From Massilia aurea (GTDB lineage: Bacteria; Pseudomonadota; Gammaproteobacteria; Burkholderiales; Burkholderiaceae_D), in contig NZ_JANUGZ010000002.1 in assembly GCF_024753205.1 (NCBI RefSeq), positions 558,001 to 622,000 on the forward strand: a stretch of DNA of 64,000 bases, written 5' to 3'. Positions 8,326 through 17,034 of the stretch are shown piece by piece. The position numbers and the translations under genes were made by a program. The notes below the pieces were generated by a model. That model did no database searches. It had not been told where the DNA came from and was given only the letters and a program-made list of their open reading frames with translations. Every line of letters begins with the position of its first letter. Within the stretch, counting starts at the first letter, position 1.

Positions 8326-9789
8326 ATGAACGAAGATATTCTCATCAACATCACGCCGCAGGAAACACGCGTCGCGCTGGTTTTGCAAGGCGCGGTGCAG
8401 GAACTGCACATCGAGCGCACGCTCACGCGTGGGTTGGCGGGGAATGTCTATCTGGGCAAGGTCGTGCGCGTGCTGCCAGGCATGCAGTCGGCCTTCATCG
8501 ACATCGGCCTGGAGCGCGCCGCATTCCTGCACGTGGCAGACATCTGGGAAGCGCGCAGCCACGACGGCAGCAACGTGCCCCCAACTGCGATTGAAAAACT
8601 GCTGTTCGACGGTCAGGTACTGACCGTCCAGGTCATCAAGGATCCAATCGGCACCAAGGGCGCACGCCTGTCGACCCAGATTTCCATCGCCGGCCGCATG
8701 CTGGTGTATTTGCCGCAAGACCAGCATATCGGCATCTCGCAGAAGATCGAAAAGGAAAGCGAACGCGAACGCCTGCGCACGCGCCTGCAAAGCTTGCTGC
8801 CGCCCGACGAAAAAGGCGGCTACATCGTGCGCACAATGGCTGAAGAAGCGCCGGACGACGACCTGGCCGCCGACGTCGACTACCTGCGCAAGACCTGGGG
8901 CGCCATCGTCCAGGGCGCCCGCACCCGGCCACCGACCACCCTGCTCTATCAAGACCTGTCGCTGGCCCAGCGCGTGCTGCGCGACTTCGTGCATGACGAA
9001 ACCGCCACCATCCAGGTCGACTCGCGCGAAAACTACCTGAAACTCGTCGAATTTGCGCAGGTCTACACACCGAGCGTGCTGTCGCGCATGGCGCACTACA
9101 CGGGCGAGCGGCCGCTGTTCGACCTGTATGGCGTCGAAGAAGAAATCCTGCGCGCGCTCGGGCGCCGTGTCGACCTGAAATCGGGCGGCTACCTGATCGT
9201 CGACCAGACTGAGGCGATGACGACCATCGACGTCAACACGGGCGGCTACGTTGGTGGGCGCAATTTTGCCGACACAATATTCAAAACGAATCTGGAATCG
9301 GCGCACGCCATCGCGCGCCAGCTGCGCCTGCGCAACCTGGGCGGCATCATCATCCTCGACTTCATCGACATGGAGAACAACGAGCACCGCAACCAGGTGC
9401 TCGCCGAGCTGAAGAAAACCCTGGCACGCGACCGCACCAAGGTCTCCGTGAGCAATTTCTCGGCGCTGGGCCTGGTGGAAATGACGAGGAAGCGCACGCG
9501 CGAATCGCTGGCCCACATCCTGTGCGAACCGTGCCCGGCCTGCTCCGGCAAGGGCCAGGTGAAAACCAGCCGCACGATCTGCTACGAAATCCTGCGCGAA
9601 CTGCTACGCGAAGCCAAGCAGTTCAACCCGAGAGAGTTCCGCATCGTCGCCTCGCAAGAAGTGATCGATTTGTTCCTGGAAGAAGAGTCGCAACACCTGG
9701 CCATGCTGGGGGACTTCATCGGCAAGCGCATTTCGCTGCAGGTCGAGAAGGGGTATCACCAGGAACAGTATGATGTGATTTTGATGTAG
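8326..9789 (+). CDS. rng: Ribonuclease G
   Basis: A 487-aa RNase E/G family endoribonuclease, which matures the 5' end of 16S rRNA and takes part in mRNA decay. Features in order are an N-terminal S1-like RNA-binding region (about residues 35-125, with NVYLGKVVRVLPGMQSAFID), the catalytic Mg-binding region with MTTIDVNTGGYVGG and IIILDFIDM supplying the two Asp, and the zinc-link CEPCPACSGKG near residue 403. The length matches RNase G rather than RNase E, since no long C-terminal scaffold is present. It follows maf by 78 bases. Confidence 0.95.
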   Translation: MNEDILINITPQETRVALVLQGAVQELHIERTLTRGLAGNVYLGKVVRVLPGMQSAFIDIGLERAAFLHVADIWEARSHDGSNVPPTAIEKLLFDGQVLTVQVIKDPIGTKGARLSTQISIAGRMLVYLPQDQHIGISQKIEKESERERLRTRLQSLLPPDEKGGYIVRTMAEEAPDDDLAADVDYLRKTWGAIVQGARTRPPTTLLYQDLSLAQRVLRDFVHDETATIQVDSRENYLKLVEFAQVYTPSVLSRMAHYTGERPLFDLYGVEEEILRALGRRVDLKSGGYLIVDQTEAMTTIDVNTGGYVGGRNFADTIFKTNLESAHAIARQLRLRNLGGIIILDFIDMENNEHRNQVLAELKKTLARDRTKVSVSNFSALGLVEMTRKRTRESLAHILCEPCPACSGKGQVKTSRTICYEILRELLREAKQFNPREFRIVASQEVIDLFLEEESQHLAMLGDFIGKRISLQVEKGYHQEQYDVILM

Positions 9790-9791
9790 CC

Positions 9792-10406
9792 ATGGACTTG
9801 CTGCCCGCCCGCTGGCTCACAACCTGGGCAGCCCTGAACCTGACCCCACCCACCGGCTTGTGCGAGCAATTACTGCGCGCGTGGGACGAACCCCAGCGCC
9901 ATTACCACACCCAGCAACACCTCAACGAATGCCTGGCGCTGTTCGACACGCTGCGCGCGCATGCCGAGCAGCCTGCCGACATCGAGCTGGCCCTGTGGTT
10001 CCATGACGCCATCTACGACGTGCAGGGCCACGATAACGAAGCACGCTCGGCGCACTGGGCCATTGACGCATTAAAGGCCGGCGGCGTCGATGCGGCGCGC
10101 TGCCAGCGCGTGCATGACCTGATCATGGCCACCTGCAACACCGCCCTGCCCGCCTCGCCGGATCAGGCTTTGCTGGTCGACATCGACCTGGCCATCCTGG
10201 GCGCGCCCGCTGCGCGCTTTGCCGAGTACACGCGCCAGATCGGCGCCGAATACGCGTGGGTGCCGCCACAGGTCTACGCCGTCAAGCGCCGCGCCGTGTT
10301 GCAGGGCTTTCTCGCCCGCGAACACATCTACTCCACGCCGGTCGTCGCGCAGCGCCTTGAGCAGCGCGCCAGAGACAATCTGGCCAAGGCCATTTCATCG
10401 TTCTGA
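9792..10406 (+). CDS. HD-domain metal-dependent hydrolase
   Basis: A 204-aa protein starting two bases after the rng stop, so likely cotranscribed. The conserved metal-binding elements are YHTQQHLNE (His near residue 38), LWFHDAIYDVQGHDNEARSA with the HD pair near residues 68-69, and a later VHDLIMAT. This pattern occurs in a family of predicted HD phosphohydrolases often mis-annotated as an NMDA receptor subunit. The substrate is unknown. Confidence 0.75.
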   Translation: MDLLPARWLTTWAALNLTPPTGLCEQLLRAWDEPQRHYHTQQHLNECLALFDTLRAHAEQPADIELALWFHDAIYDVQGHDNEARSAHWAIDALKAGGVDAARCQRVHDLIMATCNTALPASPDQALLVDIDLAILGAPAARFAEYTRQIGAEYAWVPPQVYAVKRRAVLQGFLAREHIYSTPVVAQRLEQRARDNLAKAISSF

Positions 10407-10678
10407 ACAACGATCCATCAACAGGCAACAAGATTGATCCAGATCGATTGCAGCCTGCTTGACGAACGCGCCTGCAAACCTATTGAGATCCAGTCCATCC
10501 AAGCTGCATGGTGCGCCGTTGCTGCCACCCGCGAACAGACACGCAGCCAACATGCGCGCGTGATTTTGCGTACGTTCTCATCGGTTCCGCTTGACTTGCG
10601 TCAGCAAAATACTTAGCGTCTCACAACAGGCAGCAGGAAACTCATCCCTTTTTGGCGCGTGAACCACAGGTGATTGCC

Positions 10679-11578
10679 ATGCGAACCCGACTCCGCAATC
10701 GTCACAGCAAAGCACCGGACCAACTGCGCGATGCCTTGGCGCCGTCGCGCTATGCCGATGTGGTTGCCGATGACGGACTCGAAGCATCCATGCGACAGCT
10801 GACCGAAGGGCAAATGCTCGTCAACCAGGCACTGGTCGAAAAAATCATCGCCTGCCAGCATTCCGAAGCATCGTTACGCGCGTCCGAACAGCAACTGCAT
10901 TCATTACTGGCCCACCAGCGCGCCAGCAGTGAAGCCGAGCGCAAGCGGATCTCGCGCGAGATCCACGATTGCCTTGGCCAGAACCTGCTGGCCTTGCGGC
11001 TCGACATCGTCTCCCTGCACCAGCAAACGGACGACCAACGTGGCCGTCTGCACGATTGGGTGAGCGCGGCGCTGGGCAATGTCGATGAGACGCTACGCAC
11101 CGTCAAGCACCTGCTGAGCGAACTACGGCCTGCCGGCCTTGAGCTGGGCGTCGTGGCCACGCTGGAAATCGAGGCGCGCAAGTTCACCCGTGCGAGCGGC
11201 ATCGCCTGCGACGTGCAGGCTGACGGGCGTCTCGACGATCTGCAGATCGATGAAGATATCCTGATGAGCTTGTACCGCGTGCTGCGCGAGTCGCTCGACA
11301 ATGTGTGTCGCCATTCGCTTGCCAGCCGGGTTCAGCTACACTTGGTCAGCGCGGACGGCATGCTTGAACTGAGCATCGGCGATAACGGCGTCGGGTTCAA
11401 CCCGCAGACGCCACGCAAGTCCGGCAGCTTTGGCCTGGCGACGCAGCAAGAGCAAGTCGCGGCACATGGCGGCACACTGGTCATCAATAGTGCCCATACG
11501 CAAGGCTCTCGCCTCATTGTGCGCCTGCCATTGATGGCGCAACAAGCCGGTATGAAGCGCGTTGATCGGTTGACGTAG
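10679..11578 (+). CDS. Cytoplasmic sensor histidine kinase, NarL/DegS type (HisKA_3)
   Basis: A 299-aa kinase with no transmembrane segment. Residues 35-90 form a helical, probably coiled-coil region. The H-box RKRISREIHDCLGQNLLALR places the phosphorylated His at about 96. The C-terminal HATPase region has RVLRESLDNVCRHS, IGDNGVGF and a short GSFGLATQQEQV loop. I prefer the ATG at 10679, which has AGGTGA upstream and gives MRTRLRNRHS; a TTG at 10652 in the same frame is possible. No response regulator is adjacent, so this is an orphan kinase whose signal and partner are unknown. Confidence 0.82.
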   Translation: MRTRLRNRHSKAPDQLRDALAPSRYADVVADDGLEASMRQLTEGQMLVNQALVEKIIACQHSEASLRASEQQLHSLLAHQRASSEAERKRISREIHDCLGQNLLALRLDIVSLHQQTDDQRGRLHDWVSAALGNVDETLRTVKHLLSELRPAGLELGVVATLEIEARKFTRASGIACDVQADGRLDDLQIDEDILMSLYRVLRESLDNVCRHSLASRVQLHLVSADGMLELSIGDNGVGFNPQTPRKSGSFGLATQQEQVAAHGGTLVINSAHTQGSRLIVRLPLMAQQAGMKRVDRLT

Positions 11579-11811
11579 TGGCTTGCTGACACCCTTATTG
11601 CGAAGCCGCACTGTGTCCTCCATGCAGATCAATGCCGCACGACTATCTTGTTTATTTTGGAGCAAGCCAACGATTGAAAATCCTGATCGATATCATAGGA
11701 ATAATTAAATACTGATCTTCCTGTGTGTGTGTGTGAACTCACAGTGGAGGTCTAACGTGCTGGGCTATGTTATTGGGAGTTTAATTATCTCTACAACAAA
11801 CAAGGAACAGC

Positions 11812-14223
11812 ATGCCAACATCAAAGCACCCCAGCTCATTCGATGGCGCCGGATCGGTCCTGAGCACGGTAGCCGGTCCATCCGATGCCAAGCCGCCACA
11901 GAGCCTTGGCGTCAGCAACCCGATCGCGGATCGTCTGCTCGATAAAATCCCTGCTGAGCAAGAGCTCGCAGCGGCACGTCCATTCAATGCCAACAAGGCC
12001 AGCGAGTATGGCGATGCGTCGCGTACGCCAGCAGTCGGTGAGACCTTCAAGCCGTCGACCCACGCCGCCACCGGCAGCACGACGACTGAAATCATCGCCA
12101 ATGACAAAGTTGGCGACGGCAACCCGCCAAAAGGCGAAAACGCCACCGTCGATCCACTCGACCGCGTGCGCGTCGACCCGGCCGACCGTCACCTGACGAC
12201 CAATCAGGGCGTCCCGGTCTCGGACAACCAGCATTCGCTGAAGGCCGGCCTGCGTGGTCCGACCCTGCTCGAAGACTTCGTCCTGCGCGAAAAGATCAGC
12301 CATTTCGACCATGAGCGCATCCCTGAGCGCGTTGTGCACGCACGCGGTTCGGCTGCCCACGGCTATTTCGAATCCTACGACAACTTCAGCGCGCTGACCC
12401 GCGCCATCCCGTTCGCCAAGAAAGGCAAGCGCACGCCAGTGTTCCTGCGCTTCTCGACCGTGGCCGGTGAGCGTGGTTCGACCGACACCGCACGCGACGT
12501 GCGCGGTTTCGCAGTCAAGTTCTATACCGAAGAAGGCAACTGGGATCTGGTGGGTAACAACATCCCGGTGTTCTTCATCCAGGACGCCATGAAGTTCCCT
12601 GACCTGGTGCACGCAGCCAAGCCGGAACCGCATCACGCGATGCCGCAGGCGGCTACTGCCCACGACACGTTCTGGGATTTCGCCTCGCTGTCGCCGGAAA
12701 TCGCGCACATGCTGATGTGGACGATGTCGGACCGCGCCATTCCGCGCAGCTACCGCACGATGCAGGGCTTCGGCGTGCACACGTTCCGCCTGATCAATGC
12801 ACAGGGCGAAGCGCGTTTCGTGAAATTCCACTGGACGCCAATGCAGGGTACGCACTCGCTGGTGTGGGATGAAGCTGTCCGTATCTCGGGCGCCGATTCC
12901 GACTTCCACCGCCGTGACCTGTGGGAAGCCATCGAAGCCGGTAACTTCCCTGAATGGGAACTGGGCCTGCAGATCTTCACCGAAGAACAGGCTGCCAGCT
13001 TCCCGTTCGACGTGCTCGATTCGACCAAGCTGATCCCGGAAGAACTGGTGCCACTGACCCCGGTCGGCAAGATGGTGCTGGACCGCAATCCGGATAACTT
13101 CTTTGCCGAGACCGAGCAAGTCGCGTTCTGCACATCGCACGTCGTGCCGGGTATCGATTTCTCGAACGATCCGCTGCTGCAAGGTCGTAACTTCTCGTAC
13201 CAGGATACCCAGCTGACCCGTCTGGGCGGCCCGAACTTCCACGAGATCCCGATCAACTCGCCGATCGTCCAGATCCAGAACAACCAGCGCGACGGTTTCC
13301 ATCGCCAGGCCATCAACCGTGGCCGCGTGAATTACGAACCGAATTCGCTGGGCGGCGGTGTGCCATACCAGGCTGGTCCTGCGGGCTTCACCAGCTTCCC
13401 TGAGACGATTGCAGCGGACAAAGTGCGCGGCAATCCGGAACTGTTTGCTGACCACTACTCGCAGGCGCGTCTGTTCTGGCAGAGCCAGACCACGGCCGAG
13501 AAGAACCACATCGTCAACGCATTCCGTTTCGAGCTGACCCGCGTGCAGACGCCGGCCGTGCGCGAGCGTGTGCTGGCGCTGCTGGCCAACGTCGATGACG
13601 TGCTGGTGTCCCGTGTGGCCGAAGGTCTGGGCATGGATGTGCCGGCACCGCTGCCACTGGCAACCAGTGCGCCGATTCCAACCTATCCGCCATCGCCAGC
13701 GCTGTCGCTGATGAGCCGTCCAGGCGTCACCGGTATCAAGGGCCGCCGCGTTGCCGTGCTGATCGCGTCGGGCGTCGACGACAAGGCAGTCAAGAGCCAG
13801 TATGGCAGCCTGCTCAAGGATGGCGCCGTGCCACGTATGGTCGGTAACATGCTGGGCAAGGTCAAGGCGCTTGACGGCGACCCGATCGACGTCGAGATCT
13901 CGGTCGAAGCCGGCCCATCGGTCATGTACGACGCAGTGATCGTGCCGGATGGCGACCAGGCCGTGGCCACGCTGGCCAAGAACGCACAGGTGCTGGAGTT
14001 CCTGCGCGAGCAGTATCGTCACGGCAAGCCGATCCTCGTGTTCGGCGCCGGTTCGGACCTGCTGACCAAGGCCATGATCCCGACCACGCTGCCAGACGGT
14101 TCGGATGACCCGGGCCTGATCATGGGTGATGCTGCCAATGCCGATGCGGCCCTGGCAGCGTTCAAGGCGGCCCTGGCCGGCTTCCGTGTGTTTGCGCGCG
14201 AAACCGATCCACCATCGGTGTAA
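11812..14223 (+). CDS. katE: Large-subunit (clade 2) monofunctional catalase, HPII type
   Basis: An 803-aa haem catalase that converts hydrogen peroxide to water and oxygen. The length and layout match E. coli HPII: a long N-terminal extension (about 1-125), a catalase core (about 125-610) and a C-terminal DJ-1/PfpI-like flavodoxin domain (about 640-803, with [13 protein letters not shown]). The core shows the distal-haem segment [16 protein letters not shown] with its His, [19 protein letters not shown], and [17 protein letters not shown] with the proximal Tyr. AAGGAAC sits 5 bases before the ATG. The first 110 residues are polar and Ala/Pro/Thr-rich. Two hairpins follow the gene. Confidence 0.95.
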   Translation: MPTSKHPSSFDGAGSVLSTVAGPSDAKPPQSLGVSNPIADRLLDKIPAEQELAAARPFNANKASEYGDASRTPAVGETFKPSTHAATGSTTTEIIANDKVGDGNPPKGENATVDPLDRVRVDPADRHLTTNQGVPVSDNQHSLKAGLRGPTLLEDFVLREKISHFDHERIPERVVHARGSAAHGYFESYDNFSALTRAIPFAKKGKRTPVFLRFSTVAGERGSTDTARDVRGFAVKFYTEEGNWDLVGNNIPVFFIQDAMKFPDLVHAAKPEPHHAMPQAATAHDTFWDFASLSPEIAHMLMWTMSDRAIPRSYRTMQGFGVHTFRLINAQGEARFVKFHWTPMQGTHSLVWDEAVRISGADSDFHRRDLWEAIEAGNFPEWELGLQIFTEEQAASFPFDVLDSTKLIPEELVPLTPVGKMVLDRNPDNFFAETEQVAFCTSHVVPGIDFSNDPLLQGRNFSYQDTQLTRLGGPNFHEIPINSPIVQIQNNQRDGFHRQAINRGRVNYEPNSLGGGVPYQAGPAGFTSFPETIAADKVRGNPELFADHYSQARLFWQSQTTAEKNHIVNAFRFELTRVQTPAVRERVLALLANVDDVLVSRVAEGLGMDVPAPLPLATSAPIPTYPPSPALSLMSRPGVTGIKGRRVAVLIASGVDDKAVKSQYGSLLKDGAVPRMVGNMLGKVKALDGDPIDVEISVEAGPSVMYDAVIVPDGDQAVATLAKNAQVLEFLREQYRHGKPILVFGAGSDLLTKAMIPTTLPDGSDDPGLIMGDAANADAALAAFKAALAGFRVFARETDPPSV

Positions 14224-14232
14224 GTCAACCCA

Positions 14233-14314
14233 GCCCGTCTGCCATCACGTTAGTGGCAGACGGGCCTGATGACACCGCAGCAAGATAAAAGACACCAACC
14301 GGTGTCTTTTTTTT
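14233..14314 (+). terminator. Double hairpin terminator after the catalase gene
   Basis: Hairpin one has a perfect 12-bp stem (14233-14244 with 14254-14265) and a 9-base loop. Hairpin two has a 10-bp stem AAAAGACACC / GGTGTCTTTT (14287-14296 with 14301-14310) followed by more T residues, a textbook intrinsic terminator. Confidence 0.88.
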
Positions 14315-14454
14315 ATTGATTTTTTGTAACTGATCTATTTACTGAAACAAAATTTTGGCGTAACCTATTGGTTGTTATTTTGTTACCAACTGGTATGTAC
14401 ACGCTGTGAGCTGCCTTTGGATGACCCACCCAGCACGTATCCGAAAGGCGCTCG

Positions 14455-15546
14455 ATGACCCTTGGCCATGCAACCGGTGACCGTATCGCATTTTTACGAA
14501 TTGTCATGATTTTCGGTGTCATTATGTTGCATACGCCAGCATATGTGCCCATGTCGGCCATTGGCGATGGCTGGTTTGACCTGACAAAGGCCTTTTTCCA
14601 GCTTGCAGTATTTCGCGCCAGTGTGCCGGTCTTGACCGTGATCTCGGGTTATTTGCTCTTCAGGTCCTGCATCGATCAGGAACCGGTACGCTGCATGACC
14701 AAAAAGGCACGCACGATCCTGATTCCCTTCCTGTGCTTTAACCTGCCGCTGGCGCCTGTGGCCCTGGGTGCAGAGATGTTTGGCGGCATGCACTTGTCGG
14801 CCAATCTGTGGCCCTTCGATGCGACCGGCTGGTTGAATGCGGCGTTCGGTCTGACTGACTCGCCAATCAATTACCCGCTCAATTTTCTGCGTGATCTGAT
14901 TGTATTGATCCTGCTGGCGCCCCTGTTTGGCTGGTTGCTGCGCAAGGCCGCCTGGCCTGGCCTGGTCCTTGTGTCGGTCATCTTCATGGGCGATTTCGAC
15001 GGGCATCTGCTGCAGCGTAATCTGATGGCCCTGCAGTTCTATGTCGGCGGGATGGCGGCGGTGCGCGCGTGGGACTTGCGCTGCCTCGACCGCCATGCCG
15101 GCATCCTGTTCGCCGGCTTCGTGCTCGCCTGCCTCGCCGTCCTGCATTTCCGGATGGAAGACACGACCTACCTGCGCCTGGCTGCGCCGTTCCTGCTCTG
15201 GCCTGCAACCGCCTGGGCAGCCGGCACGCGCTTCGGCGCGTGGCTGGCAGGCATGAGCAAATACAGCTTCTTCCTGTTCCTGGGACATGCACCGATTCTC
15301 ATGCTGACCTGGATCCTGTACGGCCGCTATGGCAGCGCCATTCCCTACCCGGTCTACTGGGTAATGGCGCCGCTGGTCGTAAGCGCGATACTGCTGGTGG
15401 TGTATCAACTGGCCATCGCCACGGTACCGCGTGTCTTTACCGCCATGATCGGCGCCAGCACGCGTCATGGCGCCGGCGCCAGGCCGGCAGCCGCGCGTGA
15501 TCAGCAGCGCGCTGCGACACTGGCACACACGACCATCAAGATCTGA
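14455..15546 (+). CDS. Acyltransferase 3 family membrane protein
   Basis: A 363-aa integral membrane protein with about ten hydrophobic segments. Residues 10-25 carry the family's first helix RIAFLRIVMIFGVIMLHT, with the Arg and the putative catalytic His. SVPVLTVISGYLLFRS (about 59-74) matches the second family block. Such proteins move acetyl or succinyl groups onto sugars of LPS, exopolysaccharide or periplasmic glucans; the substrate here is unknown. The 231 bases before it contain the catalase terminators and an AT-rich promoter-like stretch. It appears monocistronic. Confidence 0.8.
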   Translation: MTLGHATGDRIAFLRIVMIFGVIMLHTPAYVPMSAIGDGWFDLTKAFFQLAVFRASVPVLTVISGYLLFRSCIDQEPVRCMTKKARTILIPFLCFNLPLAPVALGAEMFGGMHLSANLWPFDATGWLNAAFGLTDSPINYPLNFLRDLIVLILLAPLFGWLLRKAAWPGLVLVSVIFMGDFDGHLLQRNLMALQFYVGGMAAVRAWDLRCLDRHAGILFAGFVLACLAVLHFRMEDTTYLRLAAPFLLWPATAWAAGTRFGAWLAGMSKYSFFLFLGHAPILMLTWILYGRYGSAIPYPVYWVMAPLVVSAILLVVYQLAIATVPRVFTAMIGASTRHGAGARPAAARDQQRAATLAHTTIKI

Positions 15547-15653
15547 TGCGTGGAATTGGGTGAGACTCCCGCGGTGCCACGATTGCTATCATCGTCCTGC
15601 GGCATTGACCGGGCGCAGCATTGCGCCCTCCCCCACCCTCACGAAAGCCTTCC

Positions 15654-16604
15654 ATGTTCTGTTCTCATTGCGGCGCTCCGATGGCGCCGGATGCTGCTGC
15701 TTGCGCCGTCTGCGGCAACGCGGCAGCAGTCCTCGCAGCGCCCGCAGTCCGCCTCGACAAACCATCGCCTCGCGGCGCCAGCGGTGACATTCCCGATGGC
15801 GTGAAAGGGTGGAGCTGGGGCGCATTTTTCCTGAACTGGATCTGGGCCATCGGCAACCGTTCCTGGATTGGCCTGCTGGCGCTGGTGCCGTACGTGGGCT
15901 GGCTCATGGTGTTCTGGCTAGGGTTCAAGGGTCGTGAAATGGCCTGGAAAAACAAACAGTGGGACAGCCTGGAGCACTTCAACCGCGTCCAGCGGAAATG
16001 GTCGCAATGGGGTGTCGGCATCATGCTGATTGCCTTGATCGTCGGCATCCTCGGCGCCATCGCCGCCCCTGCGTATCAGGACTACACGACACGCGAGCAG
16101 GACGTGCAGCGCGCTGCCGACCAGGCTGTAGAGTCCGCGCCGCTCGCCGGTGGCGTTGTCGTCGACAGCAATGCCGACAACCTGCCTACGTCACTGCGCA
16201 CCGTGGCCGGGCTGCTGGAACGCAAGACGGGCACCGATGGCAAGGGCGCGCTGCTGCTGGACGGCCAGGCGCTGTTTACGGGCGAAGATGCACGCTGGCA
16301 GTTCCCGCTGCGCAGCTTCAAGCTCTCCGGCGGCAAGGAAGCGATCCTGATCGCCAGCAGCGGCGGACGTGGCAACAGTTGCGAGACGCTGTTCTACTTT
16401 TTGCTCGCCGACGCATCCGGCGTCACGCCCACGCCGCTGTTCGGCACCTGCGCCGCGCAAGGCAGCATCGCGCAGCGTGGCGACATCGTCACCATCAAGC
16501 TACCGGACGTGAACCGCGCGTCGACGATCGTGCTCGAGAACGGCGTCGTGCGCGCCGATGGCCAGGTCGTGAGCCTGACCGGCATGAACGATCCGTCGCG
16601 CTAG
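15654..16604 (+). CDS. Zinc-ribbon membrane protein of unknown function
   Basis: A 316-aa protein. The N-terminus MFCSHCGAPMAPDAAACAVC is a zinc ribbon with Cys 3, 6, 17 and 20. GWSWGAFFLNWIWAIGNRSW introduces two hydrophobic segments (about 52-90), and a third helix (about 119-140, IMLIALIVGILGAIAAPAYQ) resembles a pilin-like N-terminal helix and ends in APAYQDYTTRE. The C-terminal 170 residues look extracytoplasmic. I start at 15654 because the Cys cluster is then at the N-terminus, as usual. Its stop overlaps the stop of the convergent gene at a shared CTAG. Confidence 0.72.
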   Translation: MFCSHCGAPMAPDAAACAVCGNAAAVLAAPAVRLDKPSPRGASGDIPDGVKGWSWGAFFLNWIWAIGNRSWIGLLALVPYVGWLMVFWLGFKGREMAWKNKQWDSLEHFNRVQRKWSQWGVGIMLIALIVGILGAIAAPAYQDYTTREQDVQRAADQAVESAPLAGGVVVDSNADNLPTSLRTVAGLLERKTGTDGKGALLLDGQALFTGEDARWQFPLRSFKLSGGKEAILIASSGGRGNSCETLFYFLLADASGVTPTPLFGTCAAQGSIAQRGDIVTIKLPDVNRASTIVLENGVVRADGQVVSLTGMNDPSR

Positions 16605-16837
16605 CTGCGCCGTTTCTTCCAGTTGTAATCGGCGCCGGTGACGTCCACACCGGGATGGCCCACGACGTCCGGATGCTCCGAACACATGGTGATGAAGCGG
16701 ATGCCTTCGCCTTCACGCTGGCGCTTGCGCAGCGCTTCCATGAACCCCATGGCCGGCACCATCTCGGCCGTGTCGAAGCCCTGCGCATGCGCGCTCGTGG
16801 CCGCGCCGTCCACCACCGTCCAGTAGACCATGTACAT
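16601..16837 (-). CDS. Conserved-looking small protein, 78 aa
   Basis: A 78-aa ORF starting MYMVYWTVVDG, with a purine-rich GGGGG ribosome site 8 bases upstream of the ATG at 16835-16837. It contains FDTAEMVPAMGFMEALRKRQ and a FITMCSEHPD segment, then a basic C-terminus KKRR. No family is recognised with confidence. The compact, mixed alpha/beta-like composition and good ribosome site argue it is expressed. It converges on the zinc-ribbon gene, the two stops sharing CTAG at 16601-16604. Confidence 0.55.
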   Translation of the reverse strand: MYMVYWTVVDGAATSAHAQGFDTAEMVPAMGFMEALRKRQREGEGIRFITMCSEHPDVVGHPGVDVTGADYNWKKRRS

Positions 16838-16957
16838 TGGATTTCCCCCTGCGTTGTGAAGAAAGACATTGTCGCCTGAATAGATCTGCTCTGCAGAAGT
16901 GCCCACGCTACCCAAAAAACCGCCGCCAGGAGGTAGGACTGGTCCGAAAACTGCCTG

Positions 16958-16979
16958 CTATGTTAACCACTTAACATAG
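16958..16979. promoter_or_regulatory. Perfect 9-bp palindrome, candidate operator
   Basis: CTATGTTAA (16958-16966), a 4-base spacer and TTAACATAG (16971-16979) form a perfect inverted repeat 56 bases before the start of the glycosidase/RmlD fusion gene. It has no T-run and is AT-rich against a GC-rich background, which fits a dimeric repressor or activator site better than a terminator. Confidence 0.45.
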
Positions 16980-17034
16980 TGACTGCCCGGTGACCGTTAG
17001 TCTGTTGTCATGTTCACTACGCAGGTAAGCCTTC

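Noticed and set aside
10434..10616. 60-codon ORF between the HD hydrolase and the kinase
   Set aside because: Short, no clear ribosome site, no family pattern, and it ends next to the kinase promoter region. Left as non-coding.
11722..11735. Seven TG units upstream of katE
   Set aside because: A dinucleotide run this short is common. It could vary by slippage, but no promoter spacing could be tied to it.
11836..14022. Long open frame of 728 codons on the minus strand opposite the catalase gene
   Set aside because: It is a shadow of the GC-rich codon bias of katE. Its product is His/Arg/Gln-rich without motifs, while katE has full catalytic motifs.
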